A stretch of DNA of 8,689 bases, from the NCBI GenBank assembly GCA_021298935.1, contig JAJTHR010000175.1, forward strand, positions 1 through 8,689, read 5' to 3'. Under the pieces are notes generated by a model that saw only the letters and a list, made by a program, of their open reading frames with translations, was not told where the DNA came from and did no database searches. Made by a program: the position numbers and the translations under genes. This stretch comes from Parachlamydia sp. GTDB taxonomy: Bacteria > Chlamydiota > Chlamydiia > Chlamydiales > Parachlamydiaceae. Of the stretch, positions 1-6,364 are shown piece after piece. Numbering within the stretch: position 1 is the first letter of the stretch; each line of letters begins with the position of its first letter.

Positions 1-30
1 ATCATAAATTTGACTTGTGATCACCTTCAT
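1..30 (-). CDS. Possible start of a gene running off the left edge (10 codons visible)
   Basis: Reading leftwards from an ATG at 30-28, ten open codons (MKVITSQIYD) run to the window edge. An AAGGAG Shine-Dalgarno-like sequence lies at 49-44, 13 bases before the ATG, which is a long spacing. The whole initiation region lies inside the long hairpin at 25-97. The gene would be co-directional with the sthA unit upstream of it. Ten codons are too few to recognise a family, so this is only a candidate; a chance ATG behind a purine run is the alternative. Confidence 0.35.
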   Translation of the reverse strand, partial: MKVITSQIYD

Positions 31-97
31 CTTTAAAAGATCTCTCCTTGTTGATATTCAAAGATATCAACTTCGAAAAGATCTTTTAAATCTGAAG
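25..97. repeat. Long imperfect inverted repeat / hairpin
   Basis: Arms pair as follows: 25-29 with 93-97 (5 bp), a 2x2 mismatch, 32-43 with 79-90 (12 bp, perfect), an asymmetric internal loop (44-49 against 72-78), then 50-57 with 64-71 (8 bp, perfect) around a 6-base loop. The right arm also contains the self-palindrome AAAAGATCTTTT at 76-87. The structure lies about 50 bases past the stop of the 148-615 gene, so it could act as a terminator for that unit, although it lacks a clean U-tract. Alternatively it is a 5' leader structure for the putative gene at 30-1, since the AAGGAG falls in the internal loop and the ATG at the stem base. Confidence 0.7.
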
Positions 98-147
98 CGC
101 TGACAAATCAACTTTATGGTTTTATTTTTGGGAAATGGTATGAGTAA

Positions 148-615
148 TTACTGAGGGTTTTTAAAGATCGACTGAAGGATATTGATCCCTGAACGGTCTT
201 TTGTGAATGTAAAGTAGAGAGTCAGCAAACCGATCCCCAGCTTGGGAAACACAATCCCGAGCAGGCAGCAAAACCCTCCTACCCAAGTATTTTTCCATAG
301 CTTCCATAGGGAAATGGCAGTTTCATTCAATTCCCTATTTTGCAAGAGCAAAATGAAAGCAAAAAAAGTGACGATCAGATTGAGGAGCGTTAAGCCCAAT
401 CCAAAAATAGCACAAAAAATGACACCTAAAAAGCAAATGAAACGAAGGGAGTAGGGAGGATTCGCCGTTTGAAAATTTTCAACATGGGGGATTTCTTCGC
501 CTTGATGAGACGTTTTCTTGTTTCGATCATCAATGACAACAAAATCCGGACGTTTGAATTGAACTTCTTCCCCTCGCCCGCCCGCTTGGTCTAAATCTTT
601 ATTTAGGTCTGACAC
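148..615 (-). CDS. Small membrane protein of unknown function, coupled to sthA
   Basis: I do not recognise a family for this 155-residue protein. Residues 1-55 are hydrophilic and charged, so probably cytosolic. Residues 57-91 are almost continuously hydrophobic, long enough for a tight two-helix hairpin, and residues 111-137 form a further hydrophobic stretch, giving two or three membrane segments in all. The start is GTG at 615, one base after the sthA TAA stop. No in-frame ATG exists that would keep the N-terminus, and no strong Shine-Dalgarno is visible, so translation is probably coupled to sthA by re-initiation. The only context clue is co-transcription with a transhydrogenase, which is not enough to assign a role. 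Confidence 0.75.
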   Translation of the reverse strand: MSDLNKDLDQAGGRGEEVQFKRPDFVVIDDRNKKTSHQGEEIPHVENFQTANPPYSLRFICFLGVIFCAIFGLGLTLLNLIVTFFAFILLLQNRELNETAISLWKLWKNTWVGGFCCLLGIVFPKLGIGLLTLYFTFTKDRSGINILQSIFKNPQ

Positions 616-616
616 T

Positions 617-2014
617 TTATCGTTTAAATTTAATCTTATTAATCCCGTTTAATGCAGCGACGCGGTAGCCCTCTGCATAAGTAGGATAGTTAAACACATG
701 ATCGATAAAGTAATCAAGATGTGCGTGAAAACTAATTGCCATTTGCCCGATATGAATCACTTCAGTCGCATTCCGTCCGATCACATGAATGCCTAAGATT
801 TCAAGTGTTTCCGAGTGAAATAAAATTTTGAATAAACCTGTGTTGCTACCTGCAATATGACTGCGGGCTATTTCATAATAATGGGCTCTCCCCACTTCAT
901 AATGAAAACCCCACGCTTTTAATTCCTCTTCGGTATAGCCGCAGCTTGAAATTTCAGGGATTGTATAGATACCTACAGGGTAGAAGGTGGGAAAATGATG
1001 GGTTTGGGCGCCACAGGCATGCCTGGCGGCAAGCCGTCCCTGTTCCATGCTTGTCGAGGCAAGGCACGGGCCCCCAATGACGTCCCCCACCGCATAAATA
1101 TGCGGGATGGCGGTTTGAAATAAGGCATTGACCGGAATATATCCCTTCGCATCCACAAAGACGCCTGTATTTTCAAGATGCAAAGCCTCTATATTGGCGA
1201 CCCGGCCGAGCGCGTAAAGCAGCACATCGGCTTCCAGGTGGGTTCCATCTTTAAATTTGACGTAGGCATGGTTTTCGACCCTCCTGATTTCAACCGGTTC
1301 CTTTCTGCCCAAAAATTTAAGGCCGATGTCAGTCAGAGCCGTTTGCAAATGAATGCCTATCTCGGCATCCAGCAATGGAAGCATGTGCTCTTTACGGTCT
1401 ATCACAGTCACCTCTGTCCCAAGAGCGGCAAAGAAGCTGGCATATTCCGAACCAATAATCCCCCCTCCAAGCACCAGCATGCTTTTCGGAACTTTCCCAA
1501 TCCCTAAAAGAGTTGTCGAATCCAGTATCACTTCATCGTCGAAGGGAACATCTCTTGGCTGCCTTGGATTGGAACCTGTAGCGATAATGAAGACATCCGC
1601 TTTTACCTGATATTTAAGACGGTAATTCTCGTCGACGATAATAATTGTGTGTTGATTTTCAAATCTAGCAGAACCTTGAAGGATTTGAATACCGTTTTTC
1701 TTAAACTGCCTGGTGACAATGTTTCTTTCTTCTTTGATGACCGATTTTAAGCGGAAATTCAATTCGTCAATCGTGACATCGGGCAGAACATATTCTTTCC
1801 CTTCAAAGTGCCGGTCATGAAATCTGGTGAGATCAACGACGGCTTCCCTAAATGTTTTCGAGGGGATCGTTCCGCTGTAAAGGCAGGCTCCACCAAGATC
1901 CGGTTCCTTTTCAATCACTGCGACGTTTTTGCCAAGCTTAGCCGCCTGAATCGCCGCTTTTTGACCAGCCGGGCCCGAACCGATCACCACAATGTCAACT
2001 TTTATTTCTTCCAT
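617..2014 (-). CDS. sthA: Soluble (Si-specific) pyridine nucleotide transhydrogenase
   Basis: This 465-residue FAD flavoprotein transfers hydride between NADPH and NAD+ in the cytosol and balances the two nucleotide pools. The FAD-binding GSGPAG lies at residues 12-17, ATGSNPR at 145-151, the NAD(P)-binding GGGIIGSE at 183-190, and the second FAD motif (YAVGD) at 307-311, followed by the dimerisation domain. The features that separate it from dihydrolipoamide dehydrogenase and glutathione reductase are clear. The redox-disulfide region reads GGACLYSGTIPSK, so the second cysteine is Thr49, and the catalytic His near the C-terminus is Tyr443 in FNYPTYAE. Both match the SthA pattern, and the length is close to that of the E. 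coli enzyme. The ATG at 2014 places the FAD motif normally; its Shine-Dalgarno is weak. It heads a two-gene unit with the membrane protein just downstream. Confidence 0.93.
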   Translation of the reverse strand: MEEIKVDIVVIGSGPAGQKAAIQAAKLGKNVAVIEKEPDLGGACLYSGTIPSKTFREAVVDLTRFHDRHFEGKEYVLPDVTIDELNFRLKSVIKEERNIVTRQFKKNGIQILQGSARFENQHTIIIVDENYRLKYQVKADVFIIATGSNPRQPRDVPFDDEVILDSTTLLGIGKVPKSMLVLGGGIIGSEYASFFAALGTEVTVIDRKEHMLPLLDAEIGIHLQTALTDIGLKFLGRKEPVEIRRVENHAYVKFKDGTHLEADVLLYALGRVANIEALHLENTGVFVDAKGYIPVNALFQTAIPHIYAVGDVIGGPCLASTSMEQGRLAARHACGAQTHHFPTFYPVGIYTIPEISSCGYTEEELKAWGFHYEVGRAHYYEIARSHIAGSNTGLFKILFHSETLEILGIHVIGRNATEVIHIGQMAISFHAHLDYFIDHVFNYPTYAEGYRVAALNGINKIKFKR

Positions 2015-2080
2015 ATCCGGTCACTTAAGGGTAAAATGTGTTTATAAATTATGAAATCTTTTAATGCGAGAGTGAGGAAC

Positions 2081-2096
2081 AAAAAGATATCTTTTT
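2081..2096. promoter_or_regulatory. 16-bp perfect palindrome in the divergent sthA / host-attachment gap
   Basis: AAAAAGATATCTTTTT is a perfect palindrome placed almost midway between the two divergent start codons (2014 and 2147). It is followed by more T residues, to 2100. Its position would suit an operator for a dimeric regulator acting on both genes. It could equally be AT-rich composition. I found no convincing -35/-10 pair for either gene in this 132-base gap. Confidence 0.3.
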
Positions 2097-2146
2097 TTTT
2101 CTCTTTGAGCTAAATCTTAAATTTAACAGTAAGAGAGGGAGAGGTT

Positions 2147-2578
2147 ATGAAAAGATGGCTGGTGGCTGCCAATAGCAGCATTGCGCGCGTTTACAAAATC
2201 GAGAAACAACAATCACTTGTTGAAGTCGAACAGCTGGAGCATCCGGAAAGCCGCCTGCACACGCGCGATCTTGTGACTGATAAGCCGGGGCGTGACTTTG
2301 AAAGCGTCGGACATGCACGCCACGCATTCGAAAGCTTCCCATCCCCTAAACAACTTGAATTTTCCCAATTTGCCAAAGAGCTGTCCGATTATCTTTCAGC
2401 CGCACGACAACGCGGTGAATATGATTGCCTGTATATTGCAGCCAGCCCCACCCTGCTCGGACTCTTGCGTCAATCCCTTGATAATGAAACGGCAAAACTC
2501 GTTAAAGGAGAGATTGACAAGGATATGACCCATATGAATACCAATGAAATCATTACCCACGTCCCCTTTATCTTTTAA
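2147..2578 (+). CDS. Host_attach family protein (baeRF-like)
   Basis: This 143-residue protein matches the Host_attach family (protein required for attachment to host cells), which is related to bacterial homologues of the archaeo-eukaryotic release factor fold. It opens with a strand and Ala-Asn-Ser (KRWLVAANSSIARVY, residues 2-16). It then has the family signature LVTDKPGRDFESVGHARHAF (42-61), the core strand and helix CLYIAASPTLLGLLR (94-108), and the C-terminal EIDKDMTHM (122-130). The family name comes from a plant-bacterium attachment phenotype; a ribosome or RNA-linked role has been proposed from fold relationships, and the true role is unsettled. A purine-rich GGGAGAGG lies just before the ATG. 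The stop overlaps the next ATG (TAATG), so the downstream gene is probably translationally coupled. Its DNA is clearly GC-richer than the gene that follows. Confidence 0.85.
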   Translation: MKRWLVAANSSIARVYKIEKQQSLVEVEQLEHPESRLHTRDLVTDKPGRDFESVGHARHAFESFPSPKQLEFSQFAKELSDYLSAARQRGEYDCLYIAASPTLLGLLRQSLDNETAKLVKGEIDKDMTHMNTNEIITHVPFIF

Positions 2579-4083
2579 TGACCCAAGATTTTTGGAATGA
2601 ATGGCGCGAGGGAGGAATACATGTTCGAGACCTTCTACAATTCGAACTTAAATCAGAATTTATCATTCATCCTAAACTCCAACAAAATGTCTACAAACAA
2701 GAATTTTTTTTATTTATTCCAAGCCCCCTTCAAATAAACAAGTATACTTATAAAAAAGAGCAGTTTTATTTAGATCAAACCAACTTAATTCGTTATAAAA
2801 CCCCCCGCATGAGTTTAGAGCGAATAAGGGATTTAAACTATCCTTTTTCTCCCCTGCATCGTTTGGAAGTTTTAATTCAAACAAATGCTTCTCAAAATGA
2901 AATAATGGATGAACTGCAGCTCTTCGGAAACATATTCAAAACAGCGATGCGGGAGCGGTTTTTTTATTTGGCTGAAAGCCTTGATCAATCGGCTCTTAGT
3001 GAACCCCAAATTTTTAATCCTGTGATTATTGAATTATGCGAACAAATTAATGGGGTCTCTGCTCTCTTTCGTAGCATCCAGGAAAAATATGCTCAAATAC
3101 TGCATGCTGCCTTAAATCGTCAGTTTCGTTACGCCGATGAATTTATTAGCGATGCGATAGAAAATTATTCCATTGTTTTGCTGCAGCAGCTCCGTTCTTC
3201 TTCCACTCAATATGAACAGGCAGATGAGCGCCTTTGCAAACTTTTATTAGTCGAAAAAGAATACCGTAAGAAAAATTTCTTAGAGCCCAAAACATCTCCT
3301 GAAGCCCCCTTCTTTAATGAATCCATTCTTTACCGCCAAGGCCTTTTAAACAGATTCATGCTGGAGGCGCTTAAGCTGAACATATTCCGCTGTTCTTTAG
3401 AAGAAAAACATGGAAATATCCTTGGAGCTATTGCAGCAGGCATTGCCATGTTTGTCTACATGCTTCTCTTTGTATGGAAAAGTTCAAGCTTTGTGATTAA
3501 TTCTTTCCCTTTTATTATGCTGGCCGTCATTTTTTATATATTAAAGGACAGGCTCAAAGAGTGGCTGAAAAAAGTTTACTATCAGCAAGCCTACCGCTGG
3601 TTTCCCGATTATTCAACAGAGATATGGAGCCCTGATCGACGCGAAATTGGGCGTTTGACAGAAAACTGTGCCCTCATTGAACCCTATCAATTGCCCCCCG
3701 GTTTTTTGGATATCCGCAATCATTATTTTCACGAAGAGCTGCAAGCCCTTCATAGACATGAAACAATCCTTCAGTACAAAAAAGAGGTCACTTTATATTC
3801 CCAAGCCGAAATACATAAAATGAGCCGCCGTGAATTGACCATGATCTTTCGCCTGAACATCCACTATTTTTTGCAAAAAGCAAGCAATGCCCTTGAACCC
3901 TATCTTTCCATTGATACAAGGACTAAAGACATTCATGAAAAGCTGCTGCCTAAGGTGTATCATTTAAATATTATCATTCGAAACAGCTATTTACGGCCTG
4001 ATTTATCTTTTAAAAGTGAAATAAAGAAATTCCGGGTTGTCATTGATAAAGCGGGGATAAAAAGAGTTGAAGAAATTAAATAA
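2578..4083 (+). CDS. Large protein with two central membrane segments, function unknown
   Basis: I do not recognise a family. The 501-residue protein has a soluble, mostly helical N-terminal part (1-275), a hydrophobic pair at about 280-300 and 305-322 with a short linker (two membrane helices in a hairpin), and a soluble C-terminal part (323-501) rich in charged residues and aromatics. With a hairpin topology both soluble parts face the same side, most likely the cytosol. There is no N-terminal signal peptide. The ATG overlaps the upstream stop as TAATG and has no Shine-Dalgarno of its own, so expression probably depends on the host-attachment gene. The end overlaps the next gene by 17 bases. 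Its first few hundred bases are much more AT-rich than the gene before it (for example 16 G/C of 60 at 2641-2700). Confidence 0.85.
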   Translation: MTQDFWNEWREGGIHVRDLLQFELKSEFIIHPKLQQNVYKQEFFLFIPSPLQINKYTYKKEQFYLDQTNLIRYKTPRMSLERIRDLNYPFSPLHRLEVLIQTNASQNEIMDELQLFGNIFKTAMRERFFYLAESLDQSALSEPQIFNPVIIELCEQINGVSALFRSIQEKYAQILHAALNRQFRYADEFISDAIENYSIVLLQQLRSSSTQYEQADERLCKLLLVEKEYRKKNFLEPKTSPEAPFFNESILYRQGLLNRFMLEALKLNIFRCSLEEKHGNILGAIAAGIAMFVYMLLFVWKSSSFVINSFPFIMLAVIFYILKDRLKEWLKKVYYQQAYRWFPDYSTEIWSPDRREIGRLTENCALIEPYQLPPGFLDIRNHYFHEELQALHRHETILQYKKEVTLYSQAEIHKMSRRELTMIFRLNIHYFLQKASNALEPYLSIDTRTKDIHEKLLPKVYHLNIIIRNSYLRPDLSFKSEIKKFRVVIDKAGIKRVEEIK

Positions 4084-4906
4084 AGAAAAGTTATCCCTCC
4101 ATCATCAACCCCTTTTGACTCCTCGCTTAAAAGCACTAAACCTTCAAATATCAGACTATTCTTTTGCCAATCTCTATTTATTCAGGGACATCCATCAATA
4201 TGAAGTGGTTTTCAACAATACTATTTATATTCAAGGATTAACACGTGACGGTGTTCCCTTCATCATGCCAACCGAGGTTCCCACTCAACTAACTCTTCTT
4301 AGAGAAATCGTGCCCCCCGAATTTATCCTTTATCCCATCCCGAGCGATTGGCTGGGGATCTTTAAAAGCGAAAAATCAGCCACTAATACCTCTGACAGCG
4401 ATTATTTGTATGCCAATCACAAATTCGCATTCTATCCCGGCCGAAAGTTAAGTAAAAAAAGAAACCTGGTGAAGCAGCTACTGAACCAGCACACTGTCCA
4501 GGCAAGGCCTTTGCTCACTTTAGAGGAAGGCCTTCAAATCCTAGACAAATGGCGCCGGGATCAAGAAAGTGGAGAAGAGGGGGATTACGAGGCATGCAAG
4601 GAGGCTTTGGAAAAAAGGGATCAGCTTGGCTTAGATGTCCAAGTGGTTGAAGTAGATGGCCTGGCAAGCGGCTTTACGATTGGAGAATCCCTCAATGACG
4701 ATTGCTATGCCATTCACTTTTCTAAAGCAGATAAGCACATCAAGGGACTCTACCAATACCTTTACCAGTCATGCGCCCAAACAGGCGCTAAATCCCACTC
4801 TTGGATTAACCTCGAACAGGACTTAGGCTCTCCCAGCCTCCATCTGACCAAACATTCCTACCAGCCCAACACGATGGTGGAAAAGCACCGCATCTTTATA
4901 ACCTGA
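4067..4906 (+). CDS. DUF2156 family protein (MprF C-terminal-like, GNAT-fold)
   Basis: This 279-residue protein has the hallmarks of the stand-alone DUF2156 family, related to the C-terminal aminoacyl-transferase domain of phosphatidylglycerol lysyltransferase (MprF). It has an N-terminal SDYSFANLYLFR (29-40), the central DYLYANHKFAFYPGRKLSKK (112-131), the strand VVEVDGLASGFTIGE (193-207), and a C-terminal INLEQDLGSPSL (247-258) followed by K-SYQP. MprF-type domains move an amino acid from aminoacyl-tRNA onto a membrane lipid. Whether the short stand-alone form does this is unknown, and no membrane flippase domain is present here. The start is TTG at 4067, inside the preceding gene; it is the only usable start that keeps the N-terminal region, with purine-rich sequence before it. 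It is the last gene of the three-gene operon, next to a membrane protein that could bring it to the membrane. Confidence 0.8.
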   Translation: MKKLNKEKLSLHHQPLLTPRLKALNLQISDYSFANLYLFRDIHQYEVVFNNTIYIQGLTRDGVPFIMPTEVPTQLTLLREIVPPEFILYPIPSDWLGIFKSEKSATNTSDSDYLYANHKFAFYPGRKLSKKRNLVKQLLNQHTVQARPLLTLEEGLQILDKWRRDQESGEEGDYEACKEALEKRDQLGLDVQVVEVDGLASGFTIGESLNDDCYAIHFSKADKHIKGLYQYLYQSCAQTGAKSHSWINLEQDLGSPSLHLTKHSYQPNTMVEKHRIFIT

Positions 4907-4914
4907 GCTTGGAA

Positions 4915-4943
4915 TTTATTTGTCTGAGATTCGGGCAAATAAA
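4915..4943. terminator. Hairpin between convergent genes, candidate bidirectional terminator
   Basis: TTTATTTG at 4915-4922 pairs with CAAATAAA at 4936-4943. Four further pairs inside (two of them G-U in RNA) extend this to a 12-bp stem with a 5-base loop. It sits in the 42-base gap between the end of the DUF2156 gene and the convergent membrane-protein cluster. There is no strong U-tract on either side, so termination strength is uncertain. Confidence 0.5.
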
Positions 4944-4948
4944 GAGGT

Positions 4949-5311
4949 TTATAGGGGAGAAATAATGTAGGCCGTTAAACCTGATAGGGTTATTATTTTG
5001 GCAACCTGCAAAACGCTCAGGGGCAGTTGCGTAAAATAACAAAAAGCTGCCGTCCCGCCTATCCAGACAGCCAAAGAAAGAGCCGACAATCCCAAAATAA
5101 AGCCCAGCCATCTGTTAGATAAATCGATATACTTGGTCACTTTACTAATCAGCATCACAAGGGTTAAACTAAACGCGTAGACACCCAAACTTGTGCTCAA
5201 AGTAGTGCCCGTGTATGCTTGCAGCACACGGCCTTGCAACTGCCCCATCCTTTCACAATGTGGAGTGGCAAAGTTTTTAAGATGATTGATGCAATCGGTT
5301 CGGCTAAGCAT
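4949..5311 (-). CDS. Small three-segment membrane protein, third member of tandem family
   Basis: This 120-residue protein is of unknown function. It has a polar N-terminus (1-38), then hydrophobic segments at about 40-58, 70-90 and 98-118. Segments two and three are joined by a short turn containing Leu-Pro (CYFTQLPLSV, 91-100). The same layout and the same Leu-Pro turn occur in the two genes upstream, which suggests tandem duplication followed by strong divergence. It is the shortest copy, with reduced loops and almost no tail after the last segment. The ATG at 5311 lies 8 bases inside the preceding gene and has an AGGT at suitable distance. It is the last gene of the cluster. The closely spaced hydrophobic pair resembles the bilobed motif of chlamydial inclusion-membrane (Inc) proteins, but this is layout only. 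Confidence 0.75.
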   Translation of the reverse strand: MLSRTDCINHLKNFATPHCERMGQLQGRVLQAYTGTTLSTSLGVYAFSLTLVMLISKVTKYIDLSNRWLGFILGLSALSLAVWIGGTAAFCYFTQLPLSVLQVAKIITLSGLTAYIISPL

Positions 5312-5747
5312 AGATAGACCTAAAGTAAGATTTTAAAGAAGTCGCTTTAAAAGTGTAATAAGCGCAGGAAGTCCCTAAAATGATTCCGCAACTTTGTACG
5401 GGAGAAATAGGCAATTTAAAAACGCTCAGAAAAAGAGTATTGACTGAAAGTGTAACGGAAGTGGCGATTGTAATAAAAAAACAAAAACGAAGCTTTGAAT
5501 CTTCACGGTTAGAGCGATCATAAGAGCCAAGCACATCGTCAAGAAGCTCAGCTGCAAGGCGGCAAACCCAAAGGCTGAATTCGCAAAAGGCGATATTGAC
5601 AATGACCAGGCTTGTGGCAGGATGCAGTCTTGCATAACATCCACCTGATTTAAGGACAGTCACTCCCTTTCCTGCCAAAATCCCCATCGATGAAATAATG
5701 TCATTTAATTGAGGTTTTATTGAGTCAATCGCAGAGTTTATGTTCAT
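5304..5747 (-). CDS. Small three-segment membrane protein, second member of tandem family
   Basis: This 147-residue protein is of unknown function. It has an N-terminal helix-forming region with a Gly-rich patch (MGILAGKGV, 21-29), a first hydrophobic segment at about 44-64, an acidic/charged loop (LLDDVLGSYDRSNRED, 68-83), and a hydrophobic pair at about 87-109 and 115-133 separated by a turn (FKLPISP, 110-116). A short basic/aromatic tail follows. The ATG at 5747 forms an ATGA overlap with the stop of the upstream gene, and GAGGTG sits at good distance before it. The 3' end overlaps the next gene by 8 bases. The Leu-Pro turn aligns with the equivalent turn in both neighbours. No signal peptide cleavage site or enzymatic motif is visible. 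Confidence 0.75.
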   Translation of the reverse strand: MNINSAIDSIKPQLNDIISSMGILAGKGVTVLKSGGCYARLHPATSLVIVNIAFCEFSLWVCRLAAELLDDVLGSYDRSNREDSKLRFCFFITIATSVTLSVNTLFLSVFKLPISPVQSCGIILGTSCAYYTFKATSLKSYFRSIYA

Positions 5748-6202
5748 GCCCGCACCTCGCGTTGACTTTTAGCATAGCTAACGCATTGAAGTAAAAACGA
5801 AGCAAAACAGCCGGCAAATGCAAAACCTATATAATGGTTTGTTGGCAAATTCGGATTAAAAATATGAATAAAAATTTTATTTGCTGCAAAAAAAGTTCCG
5901 GCAAATACATTGATCAAAAATAAATTCTTGCTTCTTTCTCCCAAACGTGTATCCGTCAAACCAATATGAGTAAAAAAACGATCGGCAAAATCTGTTATAC
6001 GCAAAGAGACAAAAAGAATAACCGTATTGGCTGCAAAAACCGAGGAGGCGGCCCAAACAGGTTCTTGCACAGCTTGCAGTGAAATTTGATAGACTTTATA
6101 GCCTTCCTGGATTGCAGCCTTACCAAGCCGTCCCGTCTGCACGCAAAATTGATTATAATAATCTGAAACTGAATCTTTAACTATTTGAGGATCAATCCAC
6201 AT
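5744..6202 (-). CDS. Small three-segment membrane protein, first member of tandem family
   Basis: This 152-residue protein is of unknown function and is the promoter-proximal gene of the three. The polar N-terminal 45 residues contain a Gly-bearing helix (TGRLGKAAIQEGYKVYQ, 23-39). The first hydrophobic segment is at about 48-68, then a charged loop (DFADRFF, 71-77; TRLGERSKN, 85-93), then a hydrophobic pair at about 93-113 and 121-143 with a turn (FNPNLPTN, 115-122), and a charged tail. The layout matches the two downstream genes. The ATG at 6202 follows AAGGG with six bases between, a good Shine-Dalgarno. A sigma-70-like promoter lies at 6261-6233. Its end forms an ATGA overlap with the next gene, so the three are almost certainly one transcript. 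Confidence 0.78.
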   Translation of the reverse strand: MWIDPQIVKDSVSDYYNQFCVQTGRLGKAAIQEGYKVYQISLQAVQEPVWAASSVFAANTVILFVSLRITDFADRFFTHIGLTDTRLGERSKNLFLINVFAGTFFAANKIFIHIFNPNLPTNHYIGFAFAGCFASFLLQCVSYAKSQREVRA

Positions 6203-6232
6203 ATTTTACCCTTAGACTTTTATTATAAGGGT

Positions 6233-6261
6233 ATATTAATAAACTCCATTAAAAAAAACAA
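6233..6261 (-). promoter_or_regulatory. Candidate promoter of the three-gene membrane cluster
   Basis: On the minus strand a TTGTTT -35 (6261-6256) and a TAATAT -10 (6238-6233) are separated by 17 bases. A perfect TATAAT lies slightly further down at 6227-6222 but has no -35 at the right distance. The implied leader is a few tens of bases and contains the AAGGG Shine-Dalgarno. Confidence 0.5.
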
Positions 6262-6306
6262 CCATATATTATAACTAATCCACAGAGAGGTAAGTTAAAA
6301 AAGATG

Positions 6307-6335
6307 TTTACCAGCAAAAAATAAAAATTTAGAAT
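6307..6335 (+). promoter_or_regulatory. Candidate promoter of the glycosyltransferase gene
   Basis: TTTACC (6307-6312) and TAGAAT (6330-6335) are separated by 17 bases. Transcription would start about 20 bases before the ATG at 6365, leaving room for the AAGAAGGA ribosome-binding sequence at 6353-6360. The match is moderate (4 of 6 and 5 of 6 consensus bases), and the surrounding DNA is very AT-rich, so chance matches are likely. Confidence 0.4.
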
Positions 6336-6364
6336 GGCGGTCATTTTTTTTTAAGAAGGATTTT

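Noticed and set aside
242..454. Plus-strand 70-codon frame
   Set aside because: It lies opposite the sthA-coupled membrane protein; its basic, low-complexity product is typical of antisense to hydrophobic coding sequence.
617..2014. Dihydrolipoamide dehydrogenase or glutathione reductase as identity of the flavoprotein
   Set aside because: The second redox cysteine is Thr49 and the catalytic His is Tyr443, which fits SthA and not the disulfide reductases.
973..2047. Four open frames of 67-109 codons opposite or within sthA
   Set aside because: They lie over a clearly coding SthA sequence, and their translations show no domain-like features.
2145..2528. Three open frames of 61-78 codons overlapping the host-attachment gene
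   Set aside because: They are shadows of a recognisable family in another frame.
4896..5644. Minus-strand frames at 4896-5111 and 5426-5644
   Set aside because: They lie out of frame inside the membrane-protein cluster, whose own genes have Shine-Dalgarno sequences and a consistent shared layout.
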